64,000 nt of DNA from Bin34 sp963422415 (lineage in GTDB: Bacteria; Chloroflexota; Anaerolineae; Caldilineales; Caldilineaceae). The notes beneath the pieces were generated by a model. It worked only from the letters and a program-made list of their open reading frames with translations, was not told the DNA's origin and did not search any database. This document shows, in pieces, positions 54,061 to 62,668 of the stretch. The stretch's first letter is position 1, and the number at the start of each line of letters is the position of its first letter. Location of the stretch: contig OY729430.1 in the NCBI GenBank assembly GCA_963422415.1, forward strand, positions 1,984,001 to 2,048,000, given 5' to 3'. The translations under genes were made by a program, and so were the position numbers.

Positions 54061-55548
54061 CTACCAGACGCGGGCCACAGGGAAACACTTGAATTTTTGG
54101 GTCTGCGCGAACATGTCCCAAATTCTGGCCATTTGCTCGATTGTGTCCGTGGGACGGCCCTCCATGGCAAAGCCCCGCATCTGGCCTCGCTGTACATACT
54201 TGGGTTCCCAAGCCGTGACTCGACAGTAGTCGTAGTAATCGCGGAACGTGTTGTATTCCACGTGAATCTTGAAGGGGGCGGGTTGTCGGCTCATCGGGGA
54301 CATGGGATCCAAGGTATGGCAGGGATTGAGCATGCGCAACAGATCCGAAGGATAGGAATCGCCTACGCTTTGCGCCAGCTTGAGGGTTTCCCGGAAAGTC
54401 TGCAATGTCTCGCCAGGCAGATTAAGGCTGAAGTACACGAAAATGGGAATCCGATACGCCTGCAGATGGGTCAGCATCTGCAGAAACCGTGCATTGTCGT
54501 AATGCTTGCCGTTCAGCTCGCGGACAGCCTCGTTGCCGGACAAAGGGGAAATAGCCACCTCCGTGTGATCCAGATCGACGGTTTTGCCGAACTGGCGTAT
54601 GAATTCCCGGGAGGGCAACTGGAAGAACTCGTTGTAGAACCCGATGCGGATTTGCTGGGCCTGCATCTCCGTGAAAAGGGCTCTCCACCACTTGGCGGGA
54701 AATGTGGCAATGTCAAGCGACAGGGACACTTGTTTGTAGCCCTGTTGGCTCAGCTGTGCAATGTCATGGGCCACTGCGAGCGGGTCTCGCATGACATAGC
54801 CGTTGCGCGCGGCGAGATCAGCATGGGATTTCTTGCCGCCGCCACAGTAGATGCAGTTGAAAACGCATCCTCGCCCGACCGTGAGCCAATGTCCGCGGTT
54901 GGCGGTCTTGAAAGGATCAATGACGCCACCGCCGGTATATTGCAGGGCTCCATAGCTCGGCGCATGCAAAAGCCAGTCCGTGGTGACGAAATCCAAGCGG
55001 TCCAGTTGGGCCGCGTCAGCGGTGTAGAAACCCTGGCTCTGGCATACCTTCTTGCGGACTCGCCAAGAGAGATTGGGGATTGCGTCGATCTTGTGAGTTC
55101 CTGTCCCACAAATGAATTCCACCAGTTTCAGGAGCGGGATTTCCCCGTCGCCCCGGATGACATAATCGATTTCGGGATGAGTCCGAAGAATTTCCTCGCC
55201 AAAACAGGTGGCGGTGAGTCCCCCTATGACGATCTTGGCGGCCGGCAGCCTGCGTCGCACGTGGCGCGCCACATCCATCGCCCCAAAGCAGTGTTCGTAC
55301 CAGTGCAGATCGATCATGACCAACTTGGGAGGACGGATTTCCGCCAGCCATGCATCCAACCGGAAACTGGCTTGCCGCATGATCTCCAGGGGCAAATTGA
55401 GACCCTGTACCTGCCACCCTTCGGCGCGCAGGAGATTGATCATGCCAATGACCCCCACGGGCATGAGGGGATAAAAGGGACTGGCCCTGAACTTTCCAAA
55501 CTCGGCTTCCACTTCCTGCTTGGCCGGATGAATATAGAGAACATCCAT
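54061..55548 (-). CDS. B12-binding-type radical SAM protein of unknown function
   Basis: The 495-residue protein has an N-terminal Rossmann-like B12-binding-type domain (about 1-140) with I-V-I-G-G-L-T-A-T and V-I-R-G-D-G-E. A radical SAM core follows, whose cluster motif is Cys228-x3-Cys232-x2-Cys235 in V-G-R-G-C-V-F-N-C-I-Y-C. The cobalamin DxHxxG motif is not intact (D-L-H-W-Y-E), so B12 binding is not certain. The TIM-barrel continues with L-S-L-D-I-A-T and F-Y-N-E-F-F. ATG 55548 lies only a few bases after a likely transcription start, so the mRNA may be leaderless. No cluster genes stand next to it; the reaction could be methylation, cyclisation or another B12-RS reaction. Confidence 0.85.
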   Translation of the reverse strand: MDVLYIHPAKQEVEAEFGKFRASPFYPLMPVGVIGMINLLRAEGWQVQGLNLPLEIMRQASFRLDAWLAEIRPPKLVMIDLHWYEHCFGAMDVARHVRRRLPAAKIVIGGLTATCFGEEILRTHPEIDYVIRGDGEIPLLKLVEFICGTGTHKIDAIPNLSWRVRKKVCQSQGFYTADAAQLDRLDFVTTDWLLHAPSYGALQYTGGGVIDPFKTANRGHWLTVGRGCVFNCIYCGGGKKSHADLAARNGYVMRDPLAVAHDIAQLSQQGYKQVSLSLDIATFPAKWWRALFTEMQAQQIRIGFYNEFFQLPSREFIRQFGKTVDLDHTEVAISPLSGNEAVRELNGKHYDNARFLQMLTHLQAYRIPIFVYFSLNLPGETLQTFRETLKLAQSVGDSYPSDLLRMLNPCHTLDPMSPMSRQPAPFKIHVEYNTFRDYYDYCRVTAWEPKYVQRGQMRGFAMEGRPTDTIEQMARIWDMFAQTQKFKCFPVARVW

Positions 55549-55557
55549 GGGAAGTCA

Positions 55558-55563
55558 AGTATA
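55558..55563 (-). promoter_or_regulatory. Candidate -10 box just upstream of the radical SAM gene
   Basis: TATACT reads on the minus strand and ends 9 bp before the ATG at 55548. A start 6-7 bases past it would leave a leader of about 3 nt. No Shine-Dalgarno site exists between box and ATG. Confidence 0.4.
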
Positions 55564-56114
55564 GGCCACTTGCAAGGCACAACGCGAAGTCCGTCATGGT
55601 CCTGCAAGCGCCGCAGGAGGGGCGTCAGCCGCCGGGGGGGGTGGAGTGGCTAGAGCGTTGAGGTGACACAGGCCAGGGCTGCAACACTGGAACGACCCCT
55701 TTGACTGTGTCTTGGCCTGTGGGCTAGGAACCACGGCATAGCGCGGGCATTGTGCCCCGTAGAACGCCAATGAATCCGTGAACACGACAGGCCTGTATAT
55801 TTAAGTCAAGAGGGCTATGCCCTTGGCACACTAAAGAATCTCAGCCCAATTAGGCTTGAATTTCACTAGCCGCAATAGGTGAGCCATCTCTAGCGTCAGT
55901 GGCGACTGTTTGAGTCGGAACCGGGTTGCCCGGCTGGCACAGGTTTGACGAGGGTGATTTGGAGCCGTGCGGCTGCCAAGTGAAAACGTGCTTGTTGCCA
56001 TCGTAAGCCTTCGAAATTCCGTCCCTGATTCCGTTTTCACTCGTAATTGTTCACCACCAATGGAACAGTTGACCGTTCGAATAGCGTGCACTTCAAGACG
56101 ACAGGCACCTAATT

Positions 56115-56436
56115 TCAGCAGAATGCGTCATTGAGGACGAACGTGACCGAGGCCAGCAACGGAGCCACAATGCTTGGCAGAATATGTGTCCGACAAGGCG
56201 ATCACGTTCAGGATATTGGGCCCCGGAAATGTCGCCACAGTCAGGATGATGACCACTCCAAGGAATGTCATGATTACATCGGTGAACCGCATGACAATCA
56301 TGTCAACGGCACCTCCGAAATATCTGGAGACCATGCCCAGCAGTGTGCCAATGACTATGGTCATGGCCGCTGAACTGAAGATGGCTCCAAATATCGCGTC
56401 CTACCCGGTCTGTTCCCAGCCAATGCACGGCACTGG
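56115..56436 (-). pseudogene. Broken DppC/OppC-type ABC transporter permease
   Basis: The minus strand still encodes H-W-L-G-T-D-R-V-G-R-D-I-W-S-H, the typical DppC segment. After a frameshift it reads I-V-I-G-T-L-L-G-M-V-S-R-Y-F-G-G and V-D-M-I-V-M-R-F-T-D-V, and after an internal deletion in another frame I-L-P-S-I-V-A-P-L-L-A-S-V-T-F-V-L. Dipeptide/oligopeptide permeases have these three segments in order in one frame. The gene lacks its N-terminal helices and its end. It follows the DppB fragment, so the pair is the remnant of a peptide-type ABC transporter operon. Confidence 0.8.
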
Positions 56437-56468
56437 GACTTTGGAACTTGTCTCTCAGATTCAAGGCT

Positions 56469-56790
56469 TCATAAGGGTAGCGTTGAATCAGTGGAGGAAA
56501 TAGCCTTGACTTGGGTGGGCTCGAAATGAGATGCCTGAAAATCTGACATGGTCATGTTGGAATCTGCCATTGGGTCGTACCGGATTCTGGGATCAAAAAC
56601 TGCATAGGCCAAATCGGCCTCCAAATTGGTGGCCAGCACCACAATGGCCGTAGCGAGCATGATGCTCATTACCATGGGATAGTCCCGCGAGGATACAGCG
56701 TCAACAAACAGAGAGCCCATGCACGGAAAAAGATAAAGCGTGAAGATGCCCTCCACAGCTGGCATGGATATCCCGACAAACGACAATCCC
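56469..56790 (-). pseudogene. C-terminal fragment of a DppB/OppB-type ABC transporter permease
   Basis: The frame encodes a V-E-G-I-F-T-L stretch, then M-G-S-L-F-V-D-A-V-S-S-R-D-Y-P, a membrane helix, and D-L-A-Y-A-V-F-D-P-R-I-R-Y, the invariant end of DppB-type permeases. The rest of the protein (about two thirds) is missing. Its upstream end abuts a transposase remnant. The frame continues past D-P-R-I-R-Y into about 30 residues that might be the start of the DppC partner. Confidence 0.8.
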
Positions 56791-56795
56791 TGCAT

Positions 56796-57010
56796 GACTG
56801 TGTCGACTCGGACAGTAAGCTGCTGCAGGTGAACAGCTTGCCCTCGCGGATGTGCCGTACTGCATCATGGCCTCAATGGGGGCAGATAATGCCATCCGGC
56901 CAATGAGCGTCAATGAGGTGCTTGCGGGCGGATTCTTCGGTGGGAAAACGTTTGATTTCTTCAAACGTACTAGGTGGAGTCGCTCGATTGTACTTTCGCT
57001 TGCGGGTCAT
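56796..57010 (-). mobile_element. Remnant of an IS1595-type transposase, N-terminal part
   Basis: From ATG 57010 the frame reads M-T-R-K-R-K-Y-N and then F-P-T-E-E-S-A-R-K-H-L, A-H-W-P-D-G-I-I-C-P-H, stop, G-H-D-A-V-R-H-I-R-E-G-K-L-F-T-C. This is the zinc-ribbon start of IS1595/ISXO2-family transposases, where C-P-H-C-G is expected; the second Cys is a TGA stop. A frameshift then leads into L-T-V-R-V-D-T-V-M. The catalytic domain is absent. I could not identify terminal inverted repeats. Confidence 0.72.
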
Positions 57011-57092
57011 TGAGATGTCTCGTTCTCTGTTCCACGATTGAAATGTTACGAAGTACAGCGTGTGTCAAATGCACAATTCTCAATATATTTTA

Positions 57093-57106
57093 AGAATGTA
57101 CATTCT
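57093..57106. repeat. 14-bp perfect palindrome in AT-rich DNA
   Basis: AGAATGTACATTCT is a perfect inverted repeat with partly matching AT-rich flanks. It lies about 85 bp upstream of the transposase remnant start. It could be an operator, or part of a mobile-element end. Confidence 0.4.
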
Positions 57107-57422
57107 AAATATATGCAAGCTGACAAGGCAAGCATGATCTCCTAGATCGCGAGGTCTAGGCAACCCCGGACGGACAGCCTTCAAACGCTGGGATGTGAAA
57201 TTGGTCCATTTCGGACTCCGATCCGGTGCCGCGGATCGCTGCCTTGGAGTCTGCATGGTGCCCTTGCCTACAGCGTCACCAGCGTTTTTCCGATTGCTGC
57301 CGACGCCGTACACCTCCGTTGCACCTCCTCCGTGTACGGCCGGCGCTCCTTGACCTCAAGAGGAGGTCAGGGCCCGGTGAGTGCGAGAAAGAATTTCGTT
57401 GCACGCCGAGGTCGGATCTGTC

Positions 57423-58712
57423 TCACACCCGGAAGCCTTTCCGCATGCCCCAAAGAAGATCGTCTAGGTCCTGTTCCGACAATAGCGGCCCGGATTCGAT
57501 CACCACGGACCGTGCCATCAACTCCTCCGAACGCGGGCACATGCCCATGTGGTATTTGACAGGTTCGGGGAAATAGGTCGGACAATCAAAGGGGCATCCA
57601 CGCGCGGCGGTCCACTGATTCAATATCTGGGGCGCGGCGTACACGGGCTGTCCCCCATAGATCTTGCCGGCCGGCACGCCCTCGGCACGCAACGCCGCGA
57701 TGCGCCGTGCCGCAGTGGCTCCGTCTTTTTCATAGGCAACGATCCAAAGGCTCTGACTGTCTCGACCCGGAATACGCTGTTCCAGCGACGCTGTGGACAG
57801 CTCTTCCAAGCCGGCCCGGAGAACGCCGACATTCACTTCAATGCGTTCCAGCAGAGCCGGCAGCTTTTGTAATTGGACTCCCAGAATGGCTCCGGCGATT
57901 TCGTTCATACGCAGGTTTTCGCCCACGATGGGGTCTTGGCCAAAGTGATCTTGCACGCTGGCATGGGAAGTCCAGAACTGCCCGCCCTGATCGGAATAAA
58001 TGGTGGCTCTGCGATACCATTCCGGATCGCGTGTCACCATGGCACCCCCTTCGCCGCTGGTGATGTTCTTTTCCAGCTGAAATGAAAAGCATCCAATATC
58101 CCCCAATGTACCGGCCGGTTTCCCCCGATGCACGCTGCCACAGGCTTGAGCGGCATCCTCAATGACATACAGCCCCTTTTCCTGAGCAAACTGGTTGATA
58201 GCTTCCATGTCTGCACATTTGCCTCCCAGATGCACAGGCATGATGGCCTTGGTGAGGGGGGTAAGGCATCGTTCCAAGTCCGAAGGATCCAACAGCATGT
58301 TCTCGTCCACTTCCGCAAAGACAGGGCGCGCCCGGGAAGTGACAATGGCCCCTACGGACGCGATGAAAGTGGCGGCGGGCACGATGACCTCGTCTCCGGG
58401 CCCAAGGCCCAAGGCCATCAGTCCCATGCGCAGGGCCGAGGTCCCGTTGGCTGTGCCCACGGCATAGGGCACGCCGAGGCGCTGCGCCAGGCTGGTTTCG
58501 AACGCCTCCACTTTGGACAAATGATTCGGACCGTAATACCGAAACAGCGATTGGGCATCCAAGACCTCCAGCACTGCCTGCTTCTCTTCGTCTCCGATCA
58601 GGCATGCTCCCTTGTACAGATTCAATTCCTGCTTGACTGCAGGGTCCCCCCCATGAATGGCGGGGATTGAGGTGTCGTGCGATGCAATGGATGACATGAA
58701 TTGGGCCTCCAT
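57423..58712 (-). CDS. DegT/DnrJ/EryC1/StrS family PLP-dependent aminotransferase
   Basis: The 429-residue protein has the family's features: G-T-A-N-G-T-S-A-L-R-M, V-P-A-A-T-F-I-A-S, Asp186 in E-D-A-A-Q-A-C-G, and the PLP Lys215 in Q-L-E-K-N-I-T-S-G-E-G-G. N-L-R-M-N-E-I-A-G-A-I is the typical active-site segment. Such enzymes transfer an amino group to keto sugars of nucleotide sugars; a few act as dehydratases, but the Lys is intact here. Start ATG 58712 or ATG 58697. It stands 258 bp from the mevalonate-type decarboxylase on the same strand and has no sugar-nucleotide partners near. The substrate is unknown. Confidence 0.9.
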   Translation of the reverse strand: MEAQFMSSIASHDTSIPAIHGGDPAVKQELNLYKGACLIGDEEKQAVLEVLDAQSLFRYYGPNHLSKVEAFETSLAQRLGVPYAVGTANGTSALRMGLMALGLGPGDEVIVPAATFIASVGAIVTSRARPVFAEVDENMLLDPSDLERCLTPLTKAIMPVHLGGKCADMEAINQFAQEKGLYVIEDAAQACGSVHRGKPAGTLGDIGCFSFQLEKNITSGEGGAMVTRDPEWYRRATIYSDQGGQFWTSHASVQDHFGQDPIVGENLRMNEIAGAILGVQLQKLPALLERIEVNVGVLRAGLEELSTASLEQRIPGRDSQSLWIVAYEKDGATAARRIAALRAEGVPAGKIYGGQPVYAAPQILNQWTAARGCPFDCPTYFPEPVKYHMGMCPRSEELMARSVVIESGPLLSEQDLDDLLWGMRKGFRV

Positions 58713-58970
58713 ACCGTGTTGTCCGCGGGATATGATCAGATTGCCACCGAACTTCTGGAACCTAAATCATATTGTGAATGACTGTTGGCGGCGATTCTTC
58801 TCTGACAGAATCCAGTCGTGCAATCCCCCACGGAGCAGGATCCATGCAATTTTTCTGTCACGGCTATCCACGGGGTTGGCGATGCACCCATGCGGCGCGC
58901 CGCATGGATTAGGGAGACATATCCGCGGAACATGTCGTGTATGTCGGGACACGACCGGCCTGTCAGACTT

Positions 58971-59969
58971 TCAAACGAGGTGTTCGGACAGCTGGACCGG
59001 ACCCGGTCCAGGACGATTGACCATGATCTGGCTTGCCAGACCGGTGGCCTGCAGCTTGCTGACCAGACGGCTTTCGGTTTTCGCTTCGCAAATCAGGTGT
59101 AGGTTGGGACCGGCGTCAATGGTGAAGTAGGCCTCTAGGCCCTCCGTGTCCCGCCATGACTGGACCTCTGCCATCAGGTGGATCGCGGTTTCGTTCAAAT
59201 ACAGCAAGGGTGGCCGAGAGGTCAGCATCACGGCATGCATGAAGAGCGCATCCTTTTCCATGAGGGGCCCCAAAGTCTTCAGGTCGCGATCACGGATGGC
59301 AGCCCGGACGGGAGTCAACACTTGGTCCACGAAACGCAGACGTTCCTGCAAAAGAAAGCTGCGGGCAGCCATCGCATGTCCGCGATGGCTGCTGACTTTC
59401 TTGTCCGCCGCGCTGACGATGACCACAATGTCCCGGAGATCCCAGTGATCCGGTGCATGCAACTGGCGAGGCAGGCTGGATCGGTCATCGGCGCCCGCCT
59501 CCCATTCCACAAACCCTCCAAAGAAGCTGCGGCACGCGGACCCGCTGGCCCTCCGCGCCAAGCGCGCCAAAGCATCCCCGTTCCCTGCAGAGCCGTCCTT
59601 TGCGCAGGCCGCGTTCCCTGCCAGGGTCAAGGCACAGAATCCGCTGGCCGAAGAGGCAATGCCGGCCGCGGCTGGAAAATTGTTGACACTTGCCATCTTG
59701 GCGGCTCGGGCATGGCCCAAGTGATCCCGCAGGCGATCCAAGTGGGCTACCACCCGGGCCCGGACGGACCCGGATGCCACGCGACCATTAAGCAACACTT
59801 CGTCACGCGGCACGGAGGCGGAAAGCCATGCCACCGATGTTGTCGTGTGAGCATGACTGAGAGTCATGCTCATGGAATTGGTATAGGGTAGATTCAGGGT
59901 TCGGTCCTTGACGCCCCAATACTTGATGAAGGCGATGTTGGCGCATGCCCGGAAAGTGGCTACATTCAC
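58971..59969 (-). CDS. mvaD: Mevalonate-pathway decarboxylase (diphosphomevalonate or phosphomevalonate decarboxylase)
   Basis: The 332-residue GHMP-fold protein starts A-N-I-A-F-I-K-Y-W-G. It has the phosphate loop A-A-G-I-A-S-S-A-S-G-F and the late T-I-D-A-G-P-N-L-H with the catalytic Asp. These are the marks of mevalonate-type decarboxylases, which give isopentenyl (di)phosphate. After K-Y-W-G the usual Lys is Val, then K-D, so the substrate contacts differ from classical diphosphomevalonate decarboxylase. Chloroflexota relatives are known to decarboxylate the monophosphate (with isopentenyl phosphate kinase), so this is a real alternative. Start is a GTG at 59969. It is divergent from a large membrane protein gene. 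Confidence 0.85.
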   Translation of the reverse strand: MNVATFRACANIAFIKYWGVKDRTLNLPYTNSMSMTLSHAHTTTSVAWLSASVPRDEVLLNGRVASGSVRARVVAHLDRLRDHLGHARAAKMASVNNFPAAAGIASSASGFCALTLAGNAACAKDGSAGNGDALARLARRASGSACRSFFGGFVEWEAGADDRSSLPRQLHAPDHWDLRDIVVIVSAADKKVSSHRGHAMAARSFLLQERLRFVDQVLTPVRAAIRDRDLKTLGPLMEKDALFMHAVMLTSRPPLLYLNETAIHLMAEVQSWRDTEGLEAYFTIDAGPNLHLICEAKTESRLVSKLQATGLASQIMVNRPGPGPVQLSEHLV

Positions 59970-60118
59970 CTTGACAATTTACACTCCCCACTCAGGTGGA
60001 CGTCTTGGGCATTGGGATGGGTCGCCTGTTTTCCGGTTTGCATCTCTCTTGCCCCCGTGCAACTTCCATGCGATCTTACTTCAGGGTTTTGGACTCCACA
60101 GACATGCGCCCTCCTAAG

Positions 60119-62641
60119 ATGGCCTCCATTGCGCGCAGCCTCCGCTTGATTCTGGGTTGCCTCTGGGCACTCTGTCTGGGCGCGGGCTGCACCTCGGACA
60201 CTGTCATGGTAGAGGCCCAGCCCGCCACCGATGCCATATACGCCGCCTCCCTGCCCGTGGGCCAGACTCTGCTGGTGGAGCATCGCGGCCTGCAGGGCAT
60301 TGACATCGTCATGGAGGGGGCGCCCGAGCCACAGTCGGCCCGCACTTTCCTGTTTCTTCACCCCGAGGGCGACCTGTGGGCGGAAGGCAGTCTCTCTCTG
60401 GAGGCAGGGGGAGGTCGACGATGGGTGCCTTTGCGCTGGCCCGGCATCGCAATGCCTGCCCCGCGCTCCTATCGGCTGGAAATACATCCCGAACCGGGTC
60501 ACGCCCTGTCCGTGGGACAAGGCTTTCCCGACACCTATGTGAACGGCAGTTTCTACCTTGATGGGACACCGGTGGCCGCCCAGTTGACTTTCCGATTGCG
60601 CTACAGTCGGTTGGCTCTGGTGGGAGAACTGCTGCGTTGGTCATGGACACAGCTGCAGATCGTCCTGATGGCTTTCCTGGTCTTTCTGGTGCCAGGCTGG
60701 GGTCTGGTGGCCTGGCTGCGCCAACCAGCGGAACAGGATCCGCTCCATGGTTGGCCCGTCCGTTTCTGTCTTGCCGGAGGCCTAGGCGTGGCTCTGTACC
60801 CCCTGCTGTTCTCTTGGCTGGATCTGCTGGGTCTGCACTTGGGGACCGGCACTTACGCCGTAGCGACTGGGCTCGGCCTCGTGTCTCTGCTCTACCGCAC
60901 CTTGCTGCTGTGGCGGGACCCCGGGCCCAGAGGCTTGCCACCCTTGTCGGTCGGCCAGATCTCTCACAAAGCCGACATCGGCTTCCTGCTTGTGCTGGGT
61001 GGATTGCTGCTGACCCGTTTCTGGCCGCTGCGGGGGGTGGAAACGCCATTTTGGGGAGACTCTGTACAACATGCCTATATCGTGCAACGCATGCTGGAAC
61101 AAGGTGGACTCTTTCAGGATTGGCGGCCCTATGCCGAATTTCTGACTTTCACACACCAGTTTGGATTTCACGCCAATACGGCAGTCTACGGGGCTATGCG
61201 TGGGTTGACCGGTGTCAAGGCCACCCTCGAGGCTGGTCAGGTCTTGAATGTCCTCGGCGTTCTGGCCCTGTATCCGTTGACCGTCTGGGTGGCGGGTGGA
61301 AATCGGTGGGCCGGGGTGGCCGCCATGGTGGTGGGTGGCTTGCTGTCCTCCATGCCGGCCATGTACTTCAATTGGGGCCGATATGCCCAGCTCAGTGGTC
61401 TAGTCGTGCTGCCTGTGGCCATTCTCCTGCTTTGGCGCATGGCGGATACTCGGGGCTGGCAACTCGGAACCATAGTCGTCAACGGCATAGCCCTGGCGGG
61501 CATGATCCTCTGCTATTACCGCATGCCCCTGTTCTATGGCGCGTTTGCCTTTCTGTGCCTGGTCTTTTGGATCGTCCCGGTTTGGGGTTGGGACGTGCGC
61601 AGATGGCGGACGGGGCTGGCGCATCTGGGCGGCGTCCTGACGCTGAGCCTAGTCTTGCTGTCGCCCCACATGGTACGCGTGTACGGTAGTTTTTTGGCGG
61701 GCAGGGCGGCCGCCAGTTTGCAGGGCGCCCCCGAACACTGGGTGTGGAACGACTATCAAATATGGCGATCGCTTCCGGAGTACTACCCGCGCTGGATGCA
61801 ACAGTGGGCGGGCGGAGCGCTGCTGTGGTCCTTCATCGTGGCTCACCACCGTGGCTTTCTGTTGGGCCTTTGGGGGATTTCCCTAGGCTCGTTGGTCGCC
61901 CTCAGCCTCGTGCGGATTCCCTTGATGAGCGAACTCCAGAATTTCGCGGTGGTCATAGCCATGTACGTGCCGTTCAGTGTCCTGTGCGGTTGGACCATAG
62001 GGTGGTTGATGGACTGGCTTGCACAACACGGGCAGGGAATCTGGAGCCGTCGTCTGTCCTCGCTGGCCCTTGCTGTCTGTCTCTTGGTGGTGGCGCTGGC
62101 TCTGCCCCGCACGCAATACATTGCGGACGAGCAATTCAACATGGTGACCGCCCCGGACCTGCTGGCGATGGAATGGATGGATGCCCAGCTGGGACCCGAG
62201 GCCAAGGTGTTTGTGCCCGGCTTTCGCATCTATGGCGGTCGAACCGTGGTGGGGGCGGATGCAGGCTGGTGGATTCCCCTGCTGGGAGGTCGTTCCATTT
62301 CCATGCCTCCCCAATATGCCTTGCTGGAGCGGCCTGCGGACCCGGAACAGGTCCCTCGGCTGATCAATTTGATAGCCTCCTTGGAGGGAATTCCCCTTTC
62401 GACCCTGCCGGCCGCCGCTTTGCTCTGCGAACAAGGCTATTCGCATGTCTACCTAGGCCAAAAGCAAGGGGCCGTGGGTTTTGAGGTGCGGCAACTCTAT
62501 TCTGAGGCCCAGTTGCGCCAGAATCCGGCGCTCCAGCCGGTGTATGTTCAGGACCGCGTCCGCATCTATGCCTTGGATCCGCAGTTCTGCGCCTCGGGGA
62601 CGGACTTTTCGAATCCCGTGCAGGGGCCGCCGGTGCGATAA
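60119..62641 (+). CDS. Large polytopic membrane protein, glycosyltransferase GT-C-like layout
   Basis: The 840-residue protein begins with a signal-like helix ending L-G-A-G-C (possible lipobox). A non-membrane beta-rich segment (about 30-175) follows, then about 12-14 membrane helices (about 180-690), and a soluble C-terminal part (about 690-840). In the second half of the membrane region a loop reads F-W-G-D-S-V-Q-H-A-Y-I-V, where Asp and His recall the first-loop motif of GT-C glycosyltransferases. Y-F-N-W-G-R-Y-A-Q-L follows later. Lipid-linked sugar transferases have such layouts, but no clear family match is recalled. ATG 60119 is the chosen start; ATG 60104 is near and neither has a strong ribosome site. 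Divergent from mvaD and convergent with the SMP-30 gene. Confidence 0.7.
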   Translation: MASIARSLRLILGCLWALCLGAGCTSDTVMVEAQPATDAIYAASLPVGQTLLVEHRGLQGIDIVMEGAPEPQSARTFLFLHPEGDLWAEGSLSLEAGGGRRWVPLRWPGIAMPAPRSYRLEIHPEPGHALSVGQGFPDTYVNGSFYLDGTPVAAQLTFRLRYSRLALVGELLRWSWTQLQIVLMAFLVFLVPGWGLVAWLRQPAEQDPLHGWPVRFCLAGGLGVALYPLLFSWLDLLGLHLGTGTYAVATGLGLVSLLYRTLLLWRDPGPRGLPPLSVGQISHKADIGFLLVLGGLLLTRFWPLRGVETPFWGDSVQHAYIVQRMLEQGGLFQDWRPYAEFLTFTHQFGFHANTAVYGAMRGLTGVKATLEAGQVLNVLGVLALYPLTVWVAGGNRWAGVAAMVVGGLLSSMPAMYFNWGRYAQLSGLVVLPVAILLLWRMADTRGWQLGTIVVNGIALAGMILCYYRMPLFYGAFAFLCLVFWIVPVWGWDVRRWRTGLAHLGGVLTLSLVLLSPHMVRVYGSFLAGRAAASLQGAPEHWVWNDYQIWRSLPEYYPRWMQQWAGGALLWSFIVAHHRGFLLGLWGISLGSLVALSLVRIPLMSELQNFAVVIAMYVPFSVLCGWTIGWLMDWLAQHGQGIWSRRLSSLALAVCLLVVALALPRTQYIADEQFNMVTAPDLLAMEWMDAQLGPEAKVFVPGFRIYGGRTVVGADAGWWIPLLGGRSISMPPQYALLERPADPEQVPRLINLIASLEGIPLSTLPAAALLCEQGYSHVYLGQKQGAVGFEVRQLYSEAQLRQNPALQPVYVQDRVRIYALDPQFCASGTDFSNPVQGPPVR

Positions 62642-62668
62642 GGCCCGTTTTCCAGAGGAGCTCTGTCC

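Larger units (their letters stand above)
55564..57422. other. Degenerate region of about 1.9 kb
   Basis: Between the radical SAM and DegT genes the DNA holds gene fragments in several frames with stops and frameshifts. Recognised pieces (transposase and permease remnants) are separate entries. From 55564 to about 56110 I find nothing I can name; a minus-strand frame at 55831-56091 has no motif. The region around 57060-57115 is AT-rich against the window average. Confidence 0.6.
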
